From JAQUBU01 sp036677685 (GTDB lineage Bacteria; Bacillota; Syntrophomonadia; Syntrophomonadales; Syntrophomonadaceae), in assembly GCA_036677685.1 (NCBI GenBank), contig JAVBWA010000011.1, positions 62,001 through 126,000 of the forward strand: a stretch of 64,000 bases of DNA. The letters run 5' to 3'. Below, piece after piece: positions 41,652 to 50,681 of the stretch; the first letter of the stretch is position 1, and each line of letters starts with the position of its first letter. Under the pieces are notes generated by a model. It had not been told where the DNA came from. It worked only from the letters and a program-made list of their open reading frames with translations, and did not search any database. Position numbers and translations under genes: made by a program.

Positions 41652-42758
41652 TTATTCCACCCCAAGAATCTTGCCAAGTTCCCTGATAAAACGTTGATTT
41701 TGCTCTTTTGTTCCCACCGTGACCCGGATAAATGTTTTATAGCCGTAACTGGCACAGTTGCGTACTATTACCCCTACCTGCAATAGTTCCTGAAACACTT
41801 CCGAACTGTTGATTCCAGTATCAATCAATATAAAGTTGGCTTCGGTTTTAATATAATTAAGACCCATACGGTCCAATTCTGCATAGAGGTATTTTTTCCC
41901 GTTGGCGTTCAGTTCCAGGCTGCGTTCCATATGTTCCCGGTCAGCCAAAGCAGCCTGGGCGGCGGCCTGGGCGGCGGAATTCATATTAAAGGGATAAGTT
42001 GCCATCCTCATGGCGGCTGCTATTTCAGGGCGGGTCAGGCCGTATCCTATACGCAGCCCGGCCAGGCCGAATATCTTGGAAAAAGTATGTAATATTATAA
42101 CATTGCAGCCCTGCTGCAGATACTTGGTGCCACTGCAAAATTCCGGGCTTTCCGCATATTCGCTGTAGGCTTCATCGAAAACCACCAGGACATCCTCAGG
42201 TACTGACTCCATGAAAGCATCGAGTTCTTTTTCACTCACGATAGTCCCGGTAGGATTGTTCGGATTGCAAATGACTACCATTTTGGTGTTTTTAGTAATC
42301 GCCTGCAATATTCCCGAAAGGTCATGCCGGTAATCCTTGAGGGGAACCTCAACGCAATTGGCACCCATAACCATGGTTGTGAACTCGTACTCCACAAAAG
42401 TAGGATCAGCATATATAACTTCATCGCCGGGATTCAGAAATGTGAGTCCCAATATCATCAGAACTTCATCAGAGCCGTTGCCCAGGACAATCCCTTCAAC
42501 CGGAATACCGGTAAAGGATGCCAGCTGCTCCTTCAGGTAATAGGAGTTGGCATCCGGATAGATATGTATCTCTTTTATGCTTTTTTCCATGGCTTGCATG
42601 GCCAGTGGCGAAGGCCCCAACGGGTTCTCATTGGAGGCCAGCTTAATTATGTCAGTTAAACCAAGTTCCCTTTTCACTTCATCTATGGGTTTGCCAGGTA
42701 TATAGGGCGGTAGCGAAAAGACCGCCTTCCGCGCTCTTCTATTTACAAAGTCATCCAT
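41652..42758 (-). CDS. hisC: Histidinol-phosphate aminotransferase
   Basis: The 368-residue PLP enzyme of fold type I has an N-terminal KLASNENPLGPSPLA, YPDANSYYLKEQLA, NGSDEVLMIL and CNPNNPTGTIV. The PLP lysine lies in FSKIFGLAGLRIGYG (about residue 230), followed by a C-terminal FIRVTVGTKEQNQRF. It would convert imidazole-acetol phosphate and glutamate to histidinol phosphate; related enzymes also act on aromatic amino acids. It is outside a his operon, so an aromatic aminotransferase role beside iorAB is also possible. AGGAGG precedes the ATG. Confidence 0.88.
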   Translation of the reverse strand: MDDFVNRRARKAVFSLPPYIPGKPIDEVKRELGLTDIIKLASNENPLGPSPLAMQAMEKSIKEIHIYPDANSYYLKEQLASFTGIPVEGIVLGNGSDEVLMILGLTFLNPGDEVIYADPTFVEYEFTTMVMGANCVEVPLKDYRHDLSGILQAITKNTKMVVICNPNNPTGTIVSEKELDAFMESVPEDVLVVFDEAYSEYAESPEFCSGTKYLQQGCNVIILHTFSKIFGLAGLRIGYGLTRPEIAAAMRMATYPFNMNSAAQAAAQAALADREHMERSLELNANGKKYLYAELDRMGLNYIKTEANFILIDTGINSSEVFQELLQVGVIVRNCASYGYKTFIRVTVGTKEQNQRFIRELGKILGVE

Positions 42759-42784
42759 GAGACTTCCTCCTAAATTTCCTCACA

Positions 42785-42895
42785 AAATTTTAAGCAGTTT
42801 CAACACACCGCTGCAACGAGGCTGGGGATTAGAAACCCGCCCCCTGTTTTATTAATAGGAAAACGACCGCTTAAGAAGCGAGGGACATCTTTTCG
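42785..42895 (+). repeat. Intergenic repeat family, copy A
   Basis: This copy contains AGCAGTTTCAACA, GAAACCCGCC, TTATTAATAGGAAAACGACC and CGCTTAAGAAGCG-like hairpin sequence, ending GGGACATCTTTTCG. The same order of blocks is found at 44838-44966 and inverted at 50682-50861. The rest of the 340-base gap holds no gene. Confidence 0.7.
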
Positions 42896-43099
42896 CCGCG
42901 TTATATAATCCTCATTAATTCAGAATCCAAATAGGCTTCAGCCAGTTTATCCCGGTATCGAGTCCAAGAAAAAAGGCCTCCTCCAGCCATTGCCTCATGA
43001 ACCGGTTTTTACCGCCAGCCATAATGAAACTTCGACCCCTAAAGAACCCCACACTATCGATTTATTATTATATTGTAACCAACCTACCTATGGATGTCA

Positions 43100-43411
43100 C
43101 TAGCTAGTTTTTTGCATAAGTTCCCGCAACAGTTCCAAGTTAAACATGATTGATTCTTGATCTTTCATATCCAGGGCCAAAAAGGTAGCTTTGATTATCT
43201 GGTCATCTGGAGATCCGGTGTTATTATCCAGCCATTGCCGCAAAACCGAAAACAGACCGCCGGGATCTTGCTTTTCCTTCAGCATCCCTAAGAGTTGCCA
43301 AAGAAAGTCTCTTTCCCCTTCGCTCAAGCGCTTCTTATCGTACAGACTCCAAATCAGACTTTCCGTTTCGGTAAATACCTTTTTTATATCGAAGCTTTCC
43401 AGATCGGACAT
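43100..43411 (-). CDS. Unknown small helical protein coupled to the helicase
   Basis: I do not recognise this 103-residue soluble protein. It appears all-helical, with acidic N-terminus (SDLESFDIKKVFTETESLIW), a middle block GERDFLWQLLGMLKEKQ, and a closing helix MFNLELLRELMQK. Its ATG follows the helicase stop codon directly (TAGATG), with AAAGGAT upstream, so the two are co-translated. A role as helicase partner or loader is suggested by this coupling only. Confidence 0.72.
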   Translation of the reverse strand: MSDLESFDIKKVFTETESLIWSLYDKKRLSEGERDFLWQLLGMLKEKQDPGGLFSVLRQWLDNNTGSPDDQIIKATFLALDMKDQESIMFNLELLRELMQKTS

Positions 43412-44779
43412 CTATGACCCTATCCTTTCCGCATCCTTCATAGTCTGCCGCTGCAGGTCGAAATTAATGGGAATGCGCACCCCGCTTTGACCATCTCGAT
43501 TCTTCTCAATCTGAATATAATAATTGGGATTGGCATAATGTTTTAACTGTTCGCTTTCCTCCAACTCTTCCCGGGGTATGGGAGTAAGCTTGATCATCAG
43601 GTCGCATTCGTTCTTCATACGCTTGGCCCCTTGCAGGCTGCCATCAGGATTCAATTGCACCAGACACATGACTACGATTTTCAAATTCTGAGCCAGCATC
43701 TTCTGGGTTTTTACAATCTGCTCCAGTATCTGCCACTCCTGCAAACGTGGATCGATCTTGTCCATGCGGCCCACATAGTCGACAATCATCATGTCGATGT
43801 TCTTTTGCACCTTGAATTTACGGGCTATGGATATAGTCTTTTCAGGTGTCAAATTGGGGCAGGGATAGGAAAAAAAGCCGCTGTTGCGCAGCCGTGAATA
43901 GCCATTAAGGATAATTGACAGTTCACTTTCATTGATATCTCCGCGGCGCAGGCGGTCATGTTCAATACCGGAAAGTATCGAACCCCAGCGCAGTGCAATT
44001 TGCTCGCGGCTCATCTCGGTATTAAGATAAAGAATGTTTTTACCACTGTCGACTGCCACTGCTTTGGCGGTATGCAGGGCAAATGAAGTTTTGCCGTGGC
44101 CGGTCTGGGCCCCAAGGATTATCATGTCACCCGGTTTATAGCCGAGGGTAATATGATTGAGATTGTCAAAACCGGTAGAAAGCCCATCAAGCGGCAGAAC
44201 CCCTTTATGCTGTTCCCTGATTTCCTTGAACCGAAGAAAACGACGTTCCACCTCATCATAACCCAGATTGGCCAAATCGGTGGGGGTATCAACCCGGTCG
44301 TCAATTTCCAAAGCTGTAAGATTGGTCAACTCCTCTTCAGCAGACATGAGAACCTGTTCTACATCATCTTCCCGACTCTCGGCCAGTGAATAATAATTCT
44401 TTTTCAGAAAGGCTTCAAATTTACGCAGACGTGATTTATCTTTTACTCTTTTGATCCAATAGCGAATATTTTCATCATCTATGTATTGTTCAACAATATA
44501 TTTTATTTCTTCCACATCCTGGGGGGTGTTGAACAAACCCAGGCTGTGCCCCTCTTTAAGGAGTTCAACATAGGTCGGTCTTATCTCTCTCTCAAAAAGG
44601 CTCCCCGCCAGATTGAAAACACCGGCATGGCGAGGGGAATAAAAGTCATCGGGCAAAAGGCTGCTGTAGGCTTCAATGCACGCTTCTTCCGAATGCAGGA
44701 TGGAGGATAAAACCCGGCGTTCGCTTTCCAGGTCGAATAAGTATTCTTCAGGTACTTTTCCCATTAATTTCAGATTCAT
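43412..44779 (-). CDS. DnaB-like replicative helicase
   Basis: The 455-residue protein has a DnaB N-terminal helical domain (DLESERRVLSSILHSEEACI). A RecA-type motor follows with Walker A in ILGAQTGHGKTSFALHTA (about residue 225), LYLNTEMSREQIALRW, Walker B MMIVDYVGRMD and the sensor region VVMCLVQLN. Length is normal for DnaB/DnaC helicases, but the Walker A and linker differ from the usual GARPSMGKT, so it is a diverged paralogue. It lies between a DnaD-like gene upstream and a small unknown gene downstream. It could be the main helicase or a specialised one. Confidence 0.82.
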   Translation of the reverse strand: MNLKLMGKVPEEYLFDLESERRVLSSILHSEEACIEAYSSLLPDDFYSPRHAGVFNLAGSLFEREIRPTYVELLKEGHSLGLFNTPQDVEEIKYIVEQYIDDENIRYWIKRVKDKSRLRKFEAFLKKNYYSLAESREDDVEQVLMSAEEELTNLTALEIDDRVDTPTDLANLGYDEVERRFLRFKEIREQHKGVLPLDGLSTGFDNLNHITLGYKPGDMIILGAQTGHGKTSFALHTAKAVAVDSGKNILYLNTEMSREQIALRWGSILSGIEHDRLRRGDINESELSIILNGYSRLRNSGFFSYPCPNLTPEKTISIARKFKVQKNIDMMIVDYVGRMDKIDPRLQEWQILEQIVKTQKMLAQNLKIVVMCLVQLNPDGSLQGAKRMKNECDLMIKLTPIPREELEESEQLKHYANPNYYIQIEKNRDGQSGVRIPINFDLQRQTMKDAERIGS

Positions 44780-44799
44780 CAGTTCACCATCCCCAAAAG

Positions 44800-44827
44800 T
44801 TAAAGCGGGGTAGCTACCCCGCTTTAA
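44800..44827. terminator. Perfect palindromic hairpin after the dnaD-like gene
   Basis: A 14-base perfect palindrome (TTAAAGCGGGGTAG and its complement) lies 20 bases upstream of the helicase gene and downstream of the dnaD-like gene. T-runs are short on both strands, so termination is likely but not strong. Confidence 0.55.
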
Positions 44828-44837
44828 TTATACCCTA

Positions 44838-44966
44838 CTTTAAGCACCGGAAGAAACTGCAGAGCAGTTTAAACATAGCGCTGTAACGAATCGGGGGTAT
44901 TAGAACCCGCCGCTTGTTCTGTTAATAGGAATCCGACCGCTTAAAGAAGCGGAGGACATCTTTTCG
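44838..44966 (+). repeat. Intergenic repeat family, copy B
   Basis: The copy reads TTTAAGCACCGGAAGAAACT, GCAGAGCAGTTT, GTAACGAATCGGGGGTATTA, GAACCCGCCG, GTTAATAGGAATCCGACCGC and TTAAAGAAGCGGAGGACATC. CCGCTT/AAGCGG is a small hairpin inside. It sits between the dnaD-like and helicase genes. Confidence 0.75.
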
Positions 44967-45023
44967 ACCCGTTATGTTAGTTGGCAACGCTCCCAAACCC
45001 GCCTGACTGTTGCCCTATAAAAA

Positions 45024-46211
45024 CTACGCTTTACTCTTTAATTCTTCCAGACCGGAAGGCGGCACATAAATCTCATACTCTACACTAGGAGCTTTGCGGG
45101 TATCATTCTTGCCGGCAATGGCTGCAAATTTTTCGCTTTTATTCCGGTTTTTGAATTTGCTTATCTCATTATCGGCTTCGCTTACCTGCCGAATCTCTTT
45201 GCTCATCCAGTTGTTAAGCACGCTGTCTATGTACTCCAAACCGCCGTTTTTAGTGCGCTGGCACATTACCTCGCCGGCTTTCATAATCATCGGGTGTGAG
45301 AAGCCCCAATCGTAGCGCCATTTATAGTAAACTTTTTTGCGCGCATCGGCAATCATATCTATACCGGTATAATTGCCAAATTCAGCAATATCGGGATCGA
45401 ACTTGTTGACCCTTAGTGCCTGATTTTTCTCCAAATCCACATAGTTGTTAAAATAGCTTTCCAAGCCTTCCACCGTATTGATGGAATATTCTTTGATATC
45501 ACGGGCTATGCGGGTAATATCGCGGGGATTATAGATACTGCGCTCAAAACACAATTCCAACATGCACAATAAAATCTCCGGAGTTAAGCTCATCTCTTCC
45601 AGCCATTTTTTTAGTTCACCGGCCATTTTAACGCTCATAAGATTACCGGTCTTTTTGGATATAAAATCGGCAACTTTTTTAAAGTTGGCATTTTTACTAT
45701 TTAATATATTGAGATTAATGCGAGTTCCTTTTTCTTCCTGCAATTCCAGTTCCAACTGCTCGATTTTCTGCCGGTATTCTTCAAGCAATGAAGCATTATT
45801 AACCAGGTTCTCATTTTTAACGGGCTGTTCAGCTTCTTTATGATTTGAAAACTCTGGATGGTCCCTTACAATTAAGCTTTCAAGTTTATGGATTAAAGGC
45901 TCCAGAAAAATATTACGGTCTACAAAGTTTTTGTGGTTTTCTTCCATACTTATAATTTCCAGCTTTTGAAGCCGGCTCAGTTTGCGGCTCAATTTGGTCT
46001 TGGTCAAACAGGGACAGTCTTGCAGAAGTTGTCCTACTCTTATTCCTGACTGATAAAGCGGCTTCGATTTTTCAAAACTGAAGAATACAGTAGCCAGCAT
46101 ACCCAAATCTTCTATATCAAGGTCGAGTTCCTTGGCATAATAAAATAAAACCGCCGGGAAATTGACGTAACCCCAGCGAAACATTTCCAAACTGGCAGAT
46201 TTAGGATGCAT
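45024..46211 (-). CDS. DnaD-domain primosome protein
   Basis: The 395-residue protein has an N-terminal winged-helix region (about 15-110). An acidic coiled coil follows (LLEEYRQKIEQLELELQEEK, about 143-162), then two DnaD-type domains. The first contains ISKKTGNLMSVKMAGELKKW and ITRIARDIKEYSINTVEGL; the second contains KWRYDWGFSHPMIMKAGEVM and YIDSVLNNWMSKEI. DnaD/DnaB-type proteins in Firmicutes remodel DNA at origins and recruit helicase loader and helicase. The DnaB-like helicase gene follows on the same strand, which fits. AAGGGGG precedes the ATG. Confidence 0.85.
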   Translation of the reverse strand: MHPKSASLEMFRWGYVNFPAVLFYYAKELDLDIEDLGMLATVFFSFEKSKPLYQSGIRVGQLLQDCPCLTKTKLSRKLSRLQKLEIISMEENHKNFVDRNIFLEPLIHKLESLIVRDHPEFSNHKEAEQPVKNENLVNNASLLEEYRQKIEQLELELQEEKGTRINLNILNSKNANFKKVADFISKKTGNLMSVKMAGELKKWLEEMSLTPEILLCMLELCFERSIYNPRDITRIARDIKEYSINTVEGLESYFNNYVDLEKNQALRVNKFDPDIAEFGNYTGIDMIADARKKVYYKWRYDWGFSHPMIMKAGEVMCQRTKNGGLEYIDSVLNNWMSKEIRQVSEADNEISKFKNRNKSEKFAAIAGKNDTRKAPSVEYEIYVPPSGLEELKSKA

Positions 46212-46392
46212 TAATTTTCCAACCCCCTTAAGAAGTAAAAAAATTATAACACCTCATTAAAATTTTCAACAAATCCGGATTAATGAGTGTGAATTTAAAA
46301 AGCTTTAATTAATGGCATAAAATCCAGAGCATATTAAATTCAGGAACAATATAGAACTTGACTCTGATCAATTATTGATGGATGAGGAAAAT

Positions 46393-46415
46393 ATAGCCGG
46401 GAGATCCCCGGCTAT
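46393..46415 (-). terminator. Terminator of the beta-CASP nuclease gene
   Basis: ATAGCCGGG and CCCGGCTAT pair around a 5-base loop, followed on the minus strand by ATTTTCC. It starts seven bases beyond the nuclease stop codon. Confidence 0.7.
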
Positions 46416-46421
46416 GGTTTA

Positions 46422-48032
46422 TTATTCAGATATAGAGGTATTGATTCGCTTGAGATATGTGATAATTTTCTCATAATTTCCCTGCTGCCAGTTGTCATTA
46501 AACATCTGGTAAAGCTGTTTGGATACTGCCAAATATAATTCTTGCGCCTGCAAAGCTTGATCCATTTTAGGCTGGCCTGGTTCAGCTTGTTCAACAACCG
46601 TGGCCGCTGCCTGACTCGGCATGTTCAGAGACGGGGTTAGTTCAATTTCTTCCAACCATTCCGGAATATATACAGGAATCTGGTATTTTTCTTTAATTGC
46701 CTCAGATAAAGAAAGCAGAGATGTTTCTTCCCCATGCACCAGAATAATACCCTGGGGCAGAACTGCAAAGTGTTCAAGCCATTTAAGCAAACCACCGCGG
46801 TCGGCATGCGCTGAATAGGCTTCAATTTGGCGAATATCCGCTTTTACGGCAACTTTTTCGCCATGAATTTTAACCAGCTTCTCCCCGTCCAGAATACGCC
46901 TGCCCAGGGTTCCCTCAGCCTGGTAACCTACAAATAATACGGTTGACTCCGGGCGCCACAAGTTGTGCTTAAGATGATGTTTGATTCTGCCCGCTTCACA
47001 CATACCGCTGGCAGATATAATAATCGTATTCTTTTTAACCATATTAAGCTGCATGGAATCTTCTTGAGTCCGGGAATACTTCAGGTTTATAAGTTTGAGC
47101 GGATCATCACAGCTATCAAAAAAAGTACGGGTTTCATCATCATACAGTTCCTTATGTTTCATGAAGATTTCAGTAGTAGCAATAGCCAGCGGACTATCAA
47201 TATAAATATCAATACCCGGGTCCAGTCTGCCAATATTAAATAAGTGAATGAGATCATACAGCAGGTCCTGGGTTCTTTCCACCGCAAACGCCGGAATTAC
47301 TAAATTGCCGCCTTTACGCATGGTTTCTTCAATAACTTTGGCCAGTTCTTCACTACGGTTGGTATCCGGTGCTTTATGATAACGATCCCCATATGTAGAC
47401 TCCATTATGACATAATCAGCATTTTCGATAATACTGGGGTCTTTGATGATAGGCTGATCATCATTACCCAGGTCTCCCGAAAACACCAGTTTTTGCTTCT
47501 TACCGTCCTCTTCAATCCATAATTCAATAATACAAGAGCCCAATATGTGCCCGGCATCCCGGAATCGTACACTGATTTCCGGAGTCAAGGTCACGATTTC
47601 ATCGATATTGAGCGAGCGAAAACGAGGCAGGCAATCCAGGGCATCCTGAACAGTATATATTGGTTCCATTAATGGCTGCCCGGCCCTTTTTAACTTGCGG
47701 TTTTTTCTCTCAATTTCTGATTCCTGGATATGTCCTGAATCGGGAAGCATAATGCTTGCAAGTGATTCGGTGGCATGGCTGCAATATATAGGGCCTTTAA
47801 AACCATGTTTGCACAGCTTGGGAATCAGACCAGTATGATCGATATGGGCATGAGTAACCAGCAGAAAATCAAGGGACTGCGGGTCTATCGGGAAATCCTT
47901 ATAGTTGCGCTGCTGAATTTCCTTGGGGCCTTGAAAAAGGCCGCAATCGACTGCCAAACGGTGTTTCCCGGTTTCTATCATAATAAATGATCCGGTAACC
48001 GTTTTAGCCGCACCTATAAACTTTAGCTTCAT
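46422..48032 (-). CDS. Metallo-beta-lactamase/beta-CASP RNA-processing nuclease
   Basis: The 536-residue protein has the MBL motif VTHAHIDHTGLIP, a distal histidine in AGHILGSC, an aspartate in FSGDLGN, and ESTYGDR. A beta-CASP domain follows with NLVIPAFAVERTQDLLY, IIISASGMCEAGRI and EAYSAHADRGGLLKW. This architecture is that of the CPSF73-like/YSH1 RNA endonucleases found in bacteria and archaea. The last about 80 residues (AATVVEQAEPGQPKMDQALQ and a helical end) are an extra tail. It probably cuts RNA; its substrates are unknown. Confidence 0.88.
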   Translation of the reverse strand: MKLKFIGAAKTVTGSFIMIETGKHRLAVDCGLFQGPKEIQQRNYKDFPIDPQSLDFLLVTHAHIDHTGLIPKLCKHGFKGPIYCSHATESLASIMLPDSGHIQESEIERKNRKLKRAGQPLMEPIYTVQDALDCLPRFRSLNIDEIVTLTPEISVRFRDAGHILGSCIIELWIEEDGKKQKLVFSGDLGNDDQPIIKDPSIIENADYVIMESTYGDRYHKAPDTNRSEELAKVIEETMRKGGNLVIPAFAVERTQDLLYDLIHLFNIGRLDPGIDIYIDSPLAIATTEIFMKHKELYDDETRTFFDSCDDPLKLINLKYSRTQEDSMQLNMVKKNTIIISASGMCEAGRIKHHLKHNLWRPESTVLFVGYQAEGTLGRRILDGEKLVKIHGEKVAVKADIRQIEAYSAHADRGGLLKWLEHFAVLPQGIILVHGEETSLLSLSEAIKEKYQIPVYIPEWLEEIELTPSLNMPSQAAATVVEQAEPGQPKMDQALQAQELYLAVSKQLYQMFNDNWQQGNYEKIITYLKRINTSISE

Positions 48033-48068
48033 CTCCTGTTTCCTCTCTTTACATATATTTTGTTCTAA

Positions 48069-48545
48069 TTATACCGCAACTATATTTTTAACGTCCTTTT
48101 TCTGTGACAATTTATTAAATCCCTGGAAAATATCAATTAATTCAAAACGAATCATAGTATGATTTCCGCTCTGGATAGCTTTCTCTATGCATTCAAATCC
48201 GTTACGCCCGAACTCGCGCACTACCTCACTGCTGTCCAAATCGTCGACCACCTCGGCGTAGCGGTTATGAACCTGGCTGAACAGTCCATAATACAGTTCC
48301 TTGATCTGTTTGATCCTCTTCTCAACTTGTTGAAGGTCGAATTCATCCCTTTCTACAATGTGTAAAAGGCTGTGAAACAGATTGTGCAACAATTTATTAT
48401 TAAACACCGCTACCAGAACTTCCCGTTTGTATTGTTTGTAGAGCAAATATCGCATATAATCCTTTAATCCTTTTTGACTGGCGGGGCCCAAAATCTGATA
48501 GGCATTTAATAACTCAACTTCGTTGATAGTAATATCACCGGTCAC
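48069..48545 (-). CDS. Unknown helical protein
   Basis: I do not recognise this 158-residue protein. It is predicted helical and cytoplasmic (GPASQKGLKDYMRYLLYKQY, then LLHNLFHSLLHIVERDEFDL and KRIKQIKELYYGLFSQVHNR). The start is GTG with AAGGGGG six to eight bases upstream. It precedes the nuclease gene by 36 bases on the same strand, so the two may be co-transcribed. Confidence 0.72.
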   Translation of the reverse strand: MTGDITINEVELLNAYQILGPASQKGLKDYMRYLLYKQYKREVLVAVFNNKLLHNLFHSLLHIVERDEFDLQQVEKRIKQIKELYYGLFSQVHNRYAEVVDDLDSSEVVREFGRNGFECIEKAIQSGNHTMIRFELIDIFQGFNKLSQKKDVKNIVAV

Positions 48546-48669
48546 AGTAAAACCCCCTTCAATATTTACATTAAAAGAGGTTTTCCCTGTAGCTTGTTCT
48601 ATTCCTCTAGTTAATTATCGTATTATTCCCATGATATTCCGAAGGTTTCGCCATCAATACGGATTATTA

Positions 48670-49863
48670 TCAGCCAATGTTTGCGATTCTTATCTCATTG
48701 TGTCGTTTAATAAAACTGCCCATCCTGTCAATTGCTTCTTCGATGTTGCTTACACTGGCTGCATAACAGCAGCGTATATACCCTTCACCGTACTCTCCGA
48801 AAGCATTACCCGGAACCACTGCTACCTTTTCTTCCTCCAGGAGTCCGGCACAAAAGTCTTCACTGCTCATTCCTGAGACTCTTATGGATGGGAAGCAATA
48901 AAAGGCTCCGCGCGGTTCAAAACAGTCCATCCCAATTTCCTGCAAACCTGACAGTATCAGTTTGCGTCGGAAATTGTAGTTATCCACCATCCGGCGCATC
49001 TCGGGTTCGCCGTGCCGCAGAGCTTCAAGAGCCGCCTTTTGCCCCATAATCGGCGCACACATAATAGTGTACTGGTGAATCTTGGTCATCGCATCAATTA
49101 TGTCCTGGTGCCCGCAGGTATAGCCGATTCGCCAGCCCGTCATCGCAAAAGCCTTGGATAAACCGTTCATCATTATGGTACGGTCCCGCATCCCTGGCAG
49201 CGAGGCAATGGATACATGTTTGCCATAGTAAGTAAGCTCGGAATATATTTCATCGGATATGACGATTAAATCGTTCTTAATTATTATATCCAAAAGAGCT
49301 TCCAAATCTTCCCGGGCCATTATCCCCCCGGTTGGATTACTGGGATAGGCCAGAATAAGCACTTTACTCCGGGGCGTGATACATTTGGCCAGAGCATCCG
49401 GTTTTAGGCGGTACTGATCTTCATCATAGGTCTGTACCGGCACCGCTTTCCCATAGGTTAAAATCCCTACGGGTGCATAGGAAACAAAACAGGGCTCAGG
49501 AACCAGAACTTCATCACCAGGTTCCAGGAGAGTCCGCAGGGCCAGGTCCACGGCTTCACTGACTCCTACAGTAACCAGCACCTCCCGCTCCGGCGAGTAT
49601 TCAACTCCTATCCGTTTTTTTTCATAAGCCGCTATTTCCTCCCGCAGCTCCAATAAACCATGGTTGGAAGTATACATGGTATAGCCCCTTTCCAGGGAAT
49701 AGCAGGCTGCTTCACGAATATGCCAGGGAGTAACAAAATCGGGTTCCCCTACTCCCAGGGAAATTACCCCTTCAGTCTGTGCCACCAGATCAAAGAACTT
49801 CCTTATCCCAGAAGGGGGTATGGTTTTTACAACTTGGGAAATATACTTGTTCATGCTGCTCAC
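48670..49863 (-). CDS. Class I/II aminotransferase under Lrp and T-box
   Basis: The 397-residue PLP enzyme has GVISLGVGEPDFVTP near residue 35, YTMYTSNHGLLELREEIA, AYPSNPTGGIM, VISDEIYSELTY, the PLP lysine in NGLSKAFAMTGWRIGY, and a C-terminal GYIRCCYAAS with the substrate-carboxylate arginine. It belongs to the PatA/AspC-like group acting on alanine, aspartate or aromatic amino acids. The GTG start overlaps the Lrp stop by four bases. The upstream T-box probably reads tRNA-Ala, which favours a role in alanine supply, but this is inference. Confidence 0.88.
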   Translation of the reverse strand: MSSMNKYISQVVKTIPPSGIRKFFDLVAQTEGVISLGVGEPDFVTPWHIREAACYSLERGYTMYTSNHGLLELREEIAAYEKKRIGVEYSPEREVLVTVGVSEAVDLALRTLLEPGDEVLVPEPCFVSYAPVGILTYGKAVPVQTYDEDQYRLKPDALAKCITPRSKVLILAYPSNPTGGIMAREDLEALLDIIIKNDLIVISDEIYSELTYYGKHVSIASLPGMRDRTIMMNGLSKAFAMTGWRIGYTCGHQDIIDAMTKIHQYTIMCAPIMGQKAALEALRHGEPEMRRMVDNYNFRRKLILSGLQEIGMDCFEPRGAFYCFPSIRVSGMSSEDFCAGLLEEEKVAVVPGNAFGEYGEGYIRCCYAASVSNIEEAIDRMGSFIKRHNEIRIANIG

Positions 49864-50348
49864 GGGCTAACCACCAACCTTTTATCTTCTTCCGGTTCTT
49901 CAAATATAAAATTATCCTGCTTGTAGCGTTTAAGAATAAAATGAGTAACCGTGCTCTGCACATGGTCCAGAGCTGATAGTTTGTGGGACACAAACCAGGC
50001 AATATCCTTCATGTTCTCCCCGGTGACTACCACTGATAAATCATAAGTGCCACTCATCAAATAAACACACTTTACTTCCGGAAAACGATATATTCTTTCC
50101 GCTACGCTGTTAAAGCCGACTTCGCGCTCCGGCGCCACTTTAACATCGATCATGGCGGTAATTCCGTCATCACCCATTCTATCCCAGTTAATTACGGTGT
50201 GATAACCGAGAATAACCTTGGATTTTTCCATCTTCTCAATCGCCGCTTTCACGGCCGCCTCATCAACCTCCAGCATGGTTGCCAGAGTCTTGGTGCTCAG
50301 GCGGGCATCATCCTCAATCAAGGATAATATTTTTCGTTCCAGTTCCAT
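49860..50348 (-). CDS. Lrp/AsnC family transcriptional regulator
   Basis: The 162-residue protein has an N-terminal winged helix (ILSLIEDDARLSTKTLATML, EVDEAAVKAAIEKMEKSKVI) and a C-terminal RAM amino-acid-binding domain (VKCVYLMSGTYDLSVVVTGE). These regulators sense amino acids as octamers. Its gene is coupled to the aminotransferase gene and lies just downstream of a T-box leader, so the operon is controlled both by tRNA charging and, probably, by this protein. The ATG has AAAGGAGGAGACAT upstream. Confidence 0.92.
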   Translation of the reverse strand: MELERKILSLIEDDARLSTKTLATMLEVDEAAVKAAIEKMEKSKVILGYHTVINWDRMGDDGITAMIDVKVAPEREVGFNSVAERIYRFPEVKCVYLMSGTYDLSVVVTGENMKDIAWFVSHKLSALDHVQSTVTHFILKRYKQDNFIFEEPEEDKRLVVSP

Positions 50349-50401
50349 ATGTCTCCTCCTTTCTTATTCTTAGGCCCACACCTTAAGGCTGTCCTTATAA
50401 T

Positions 50402-50640
50402 ATAAAAAGACCCTCATCCCTAAAGGGACGAGAGTCTGTCTCCCGCGGTACCACCCTATTTGGCCAGCGCCCAACTCAAATTCCCGTTAACGGTAGGAGG
50501 CCGTCCGGCTTAGTACCCGAAGGTATTACACCAGAACTCTCAGTCGGCTTTCATTTTTGCGCTGCTACCGGCTTGCACCTGCCCCGGCTCTCTGTAAGCA
50601 ACCCGCCAATTACTCTTCTGATCATCGCTGTAAGATTTGC
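50402..50640 (-). ncRNA. T-box riboswitch, probably tRNA-Ala specific
   Basis: The minus strand carries the T-box sequence AGGGTGGTACCGCGGGAG (50440-50457) and a terminator hairpin (GACTCTCGTCCC pairing GGGATGAGGGTC) ending in T5 at 50404-50408. Stem I has AGTAA, AGAGAG and GGTGCAAGCC elements. The specifier candidate GCC (followed by the conserved purine) lies in ATGAAAGCCGACTGAG. The UGGU bulge would pair with ACCA, so discriminator A, which fits tRNA-Ala and excludes tRNA-Ser (G73). It controls the Lrp/aminotransferase operon. Confidence 0.88.
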
Positions 50641-50681
50641 ATTTCTATCATGCTATCACTAGCTTTTATTTCCGTCAAGCT

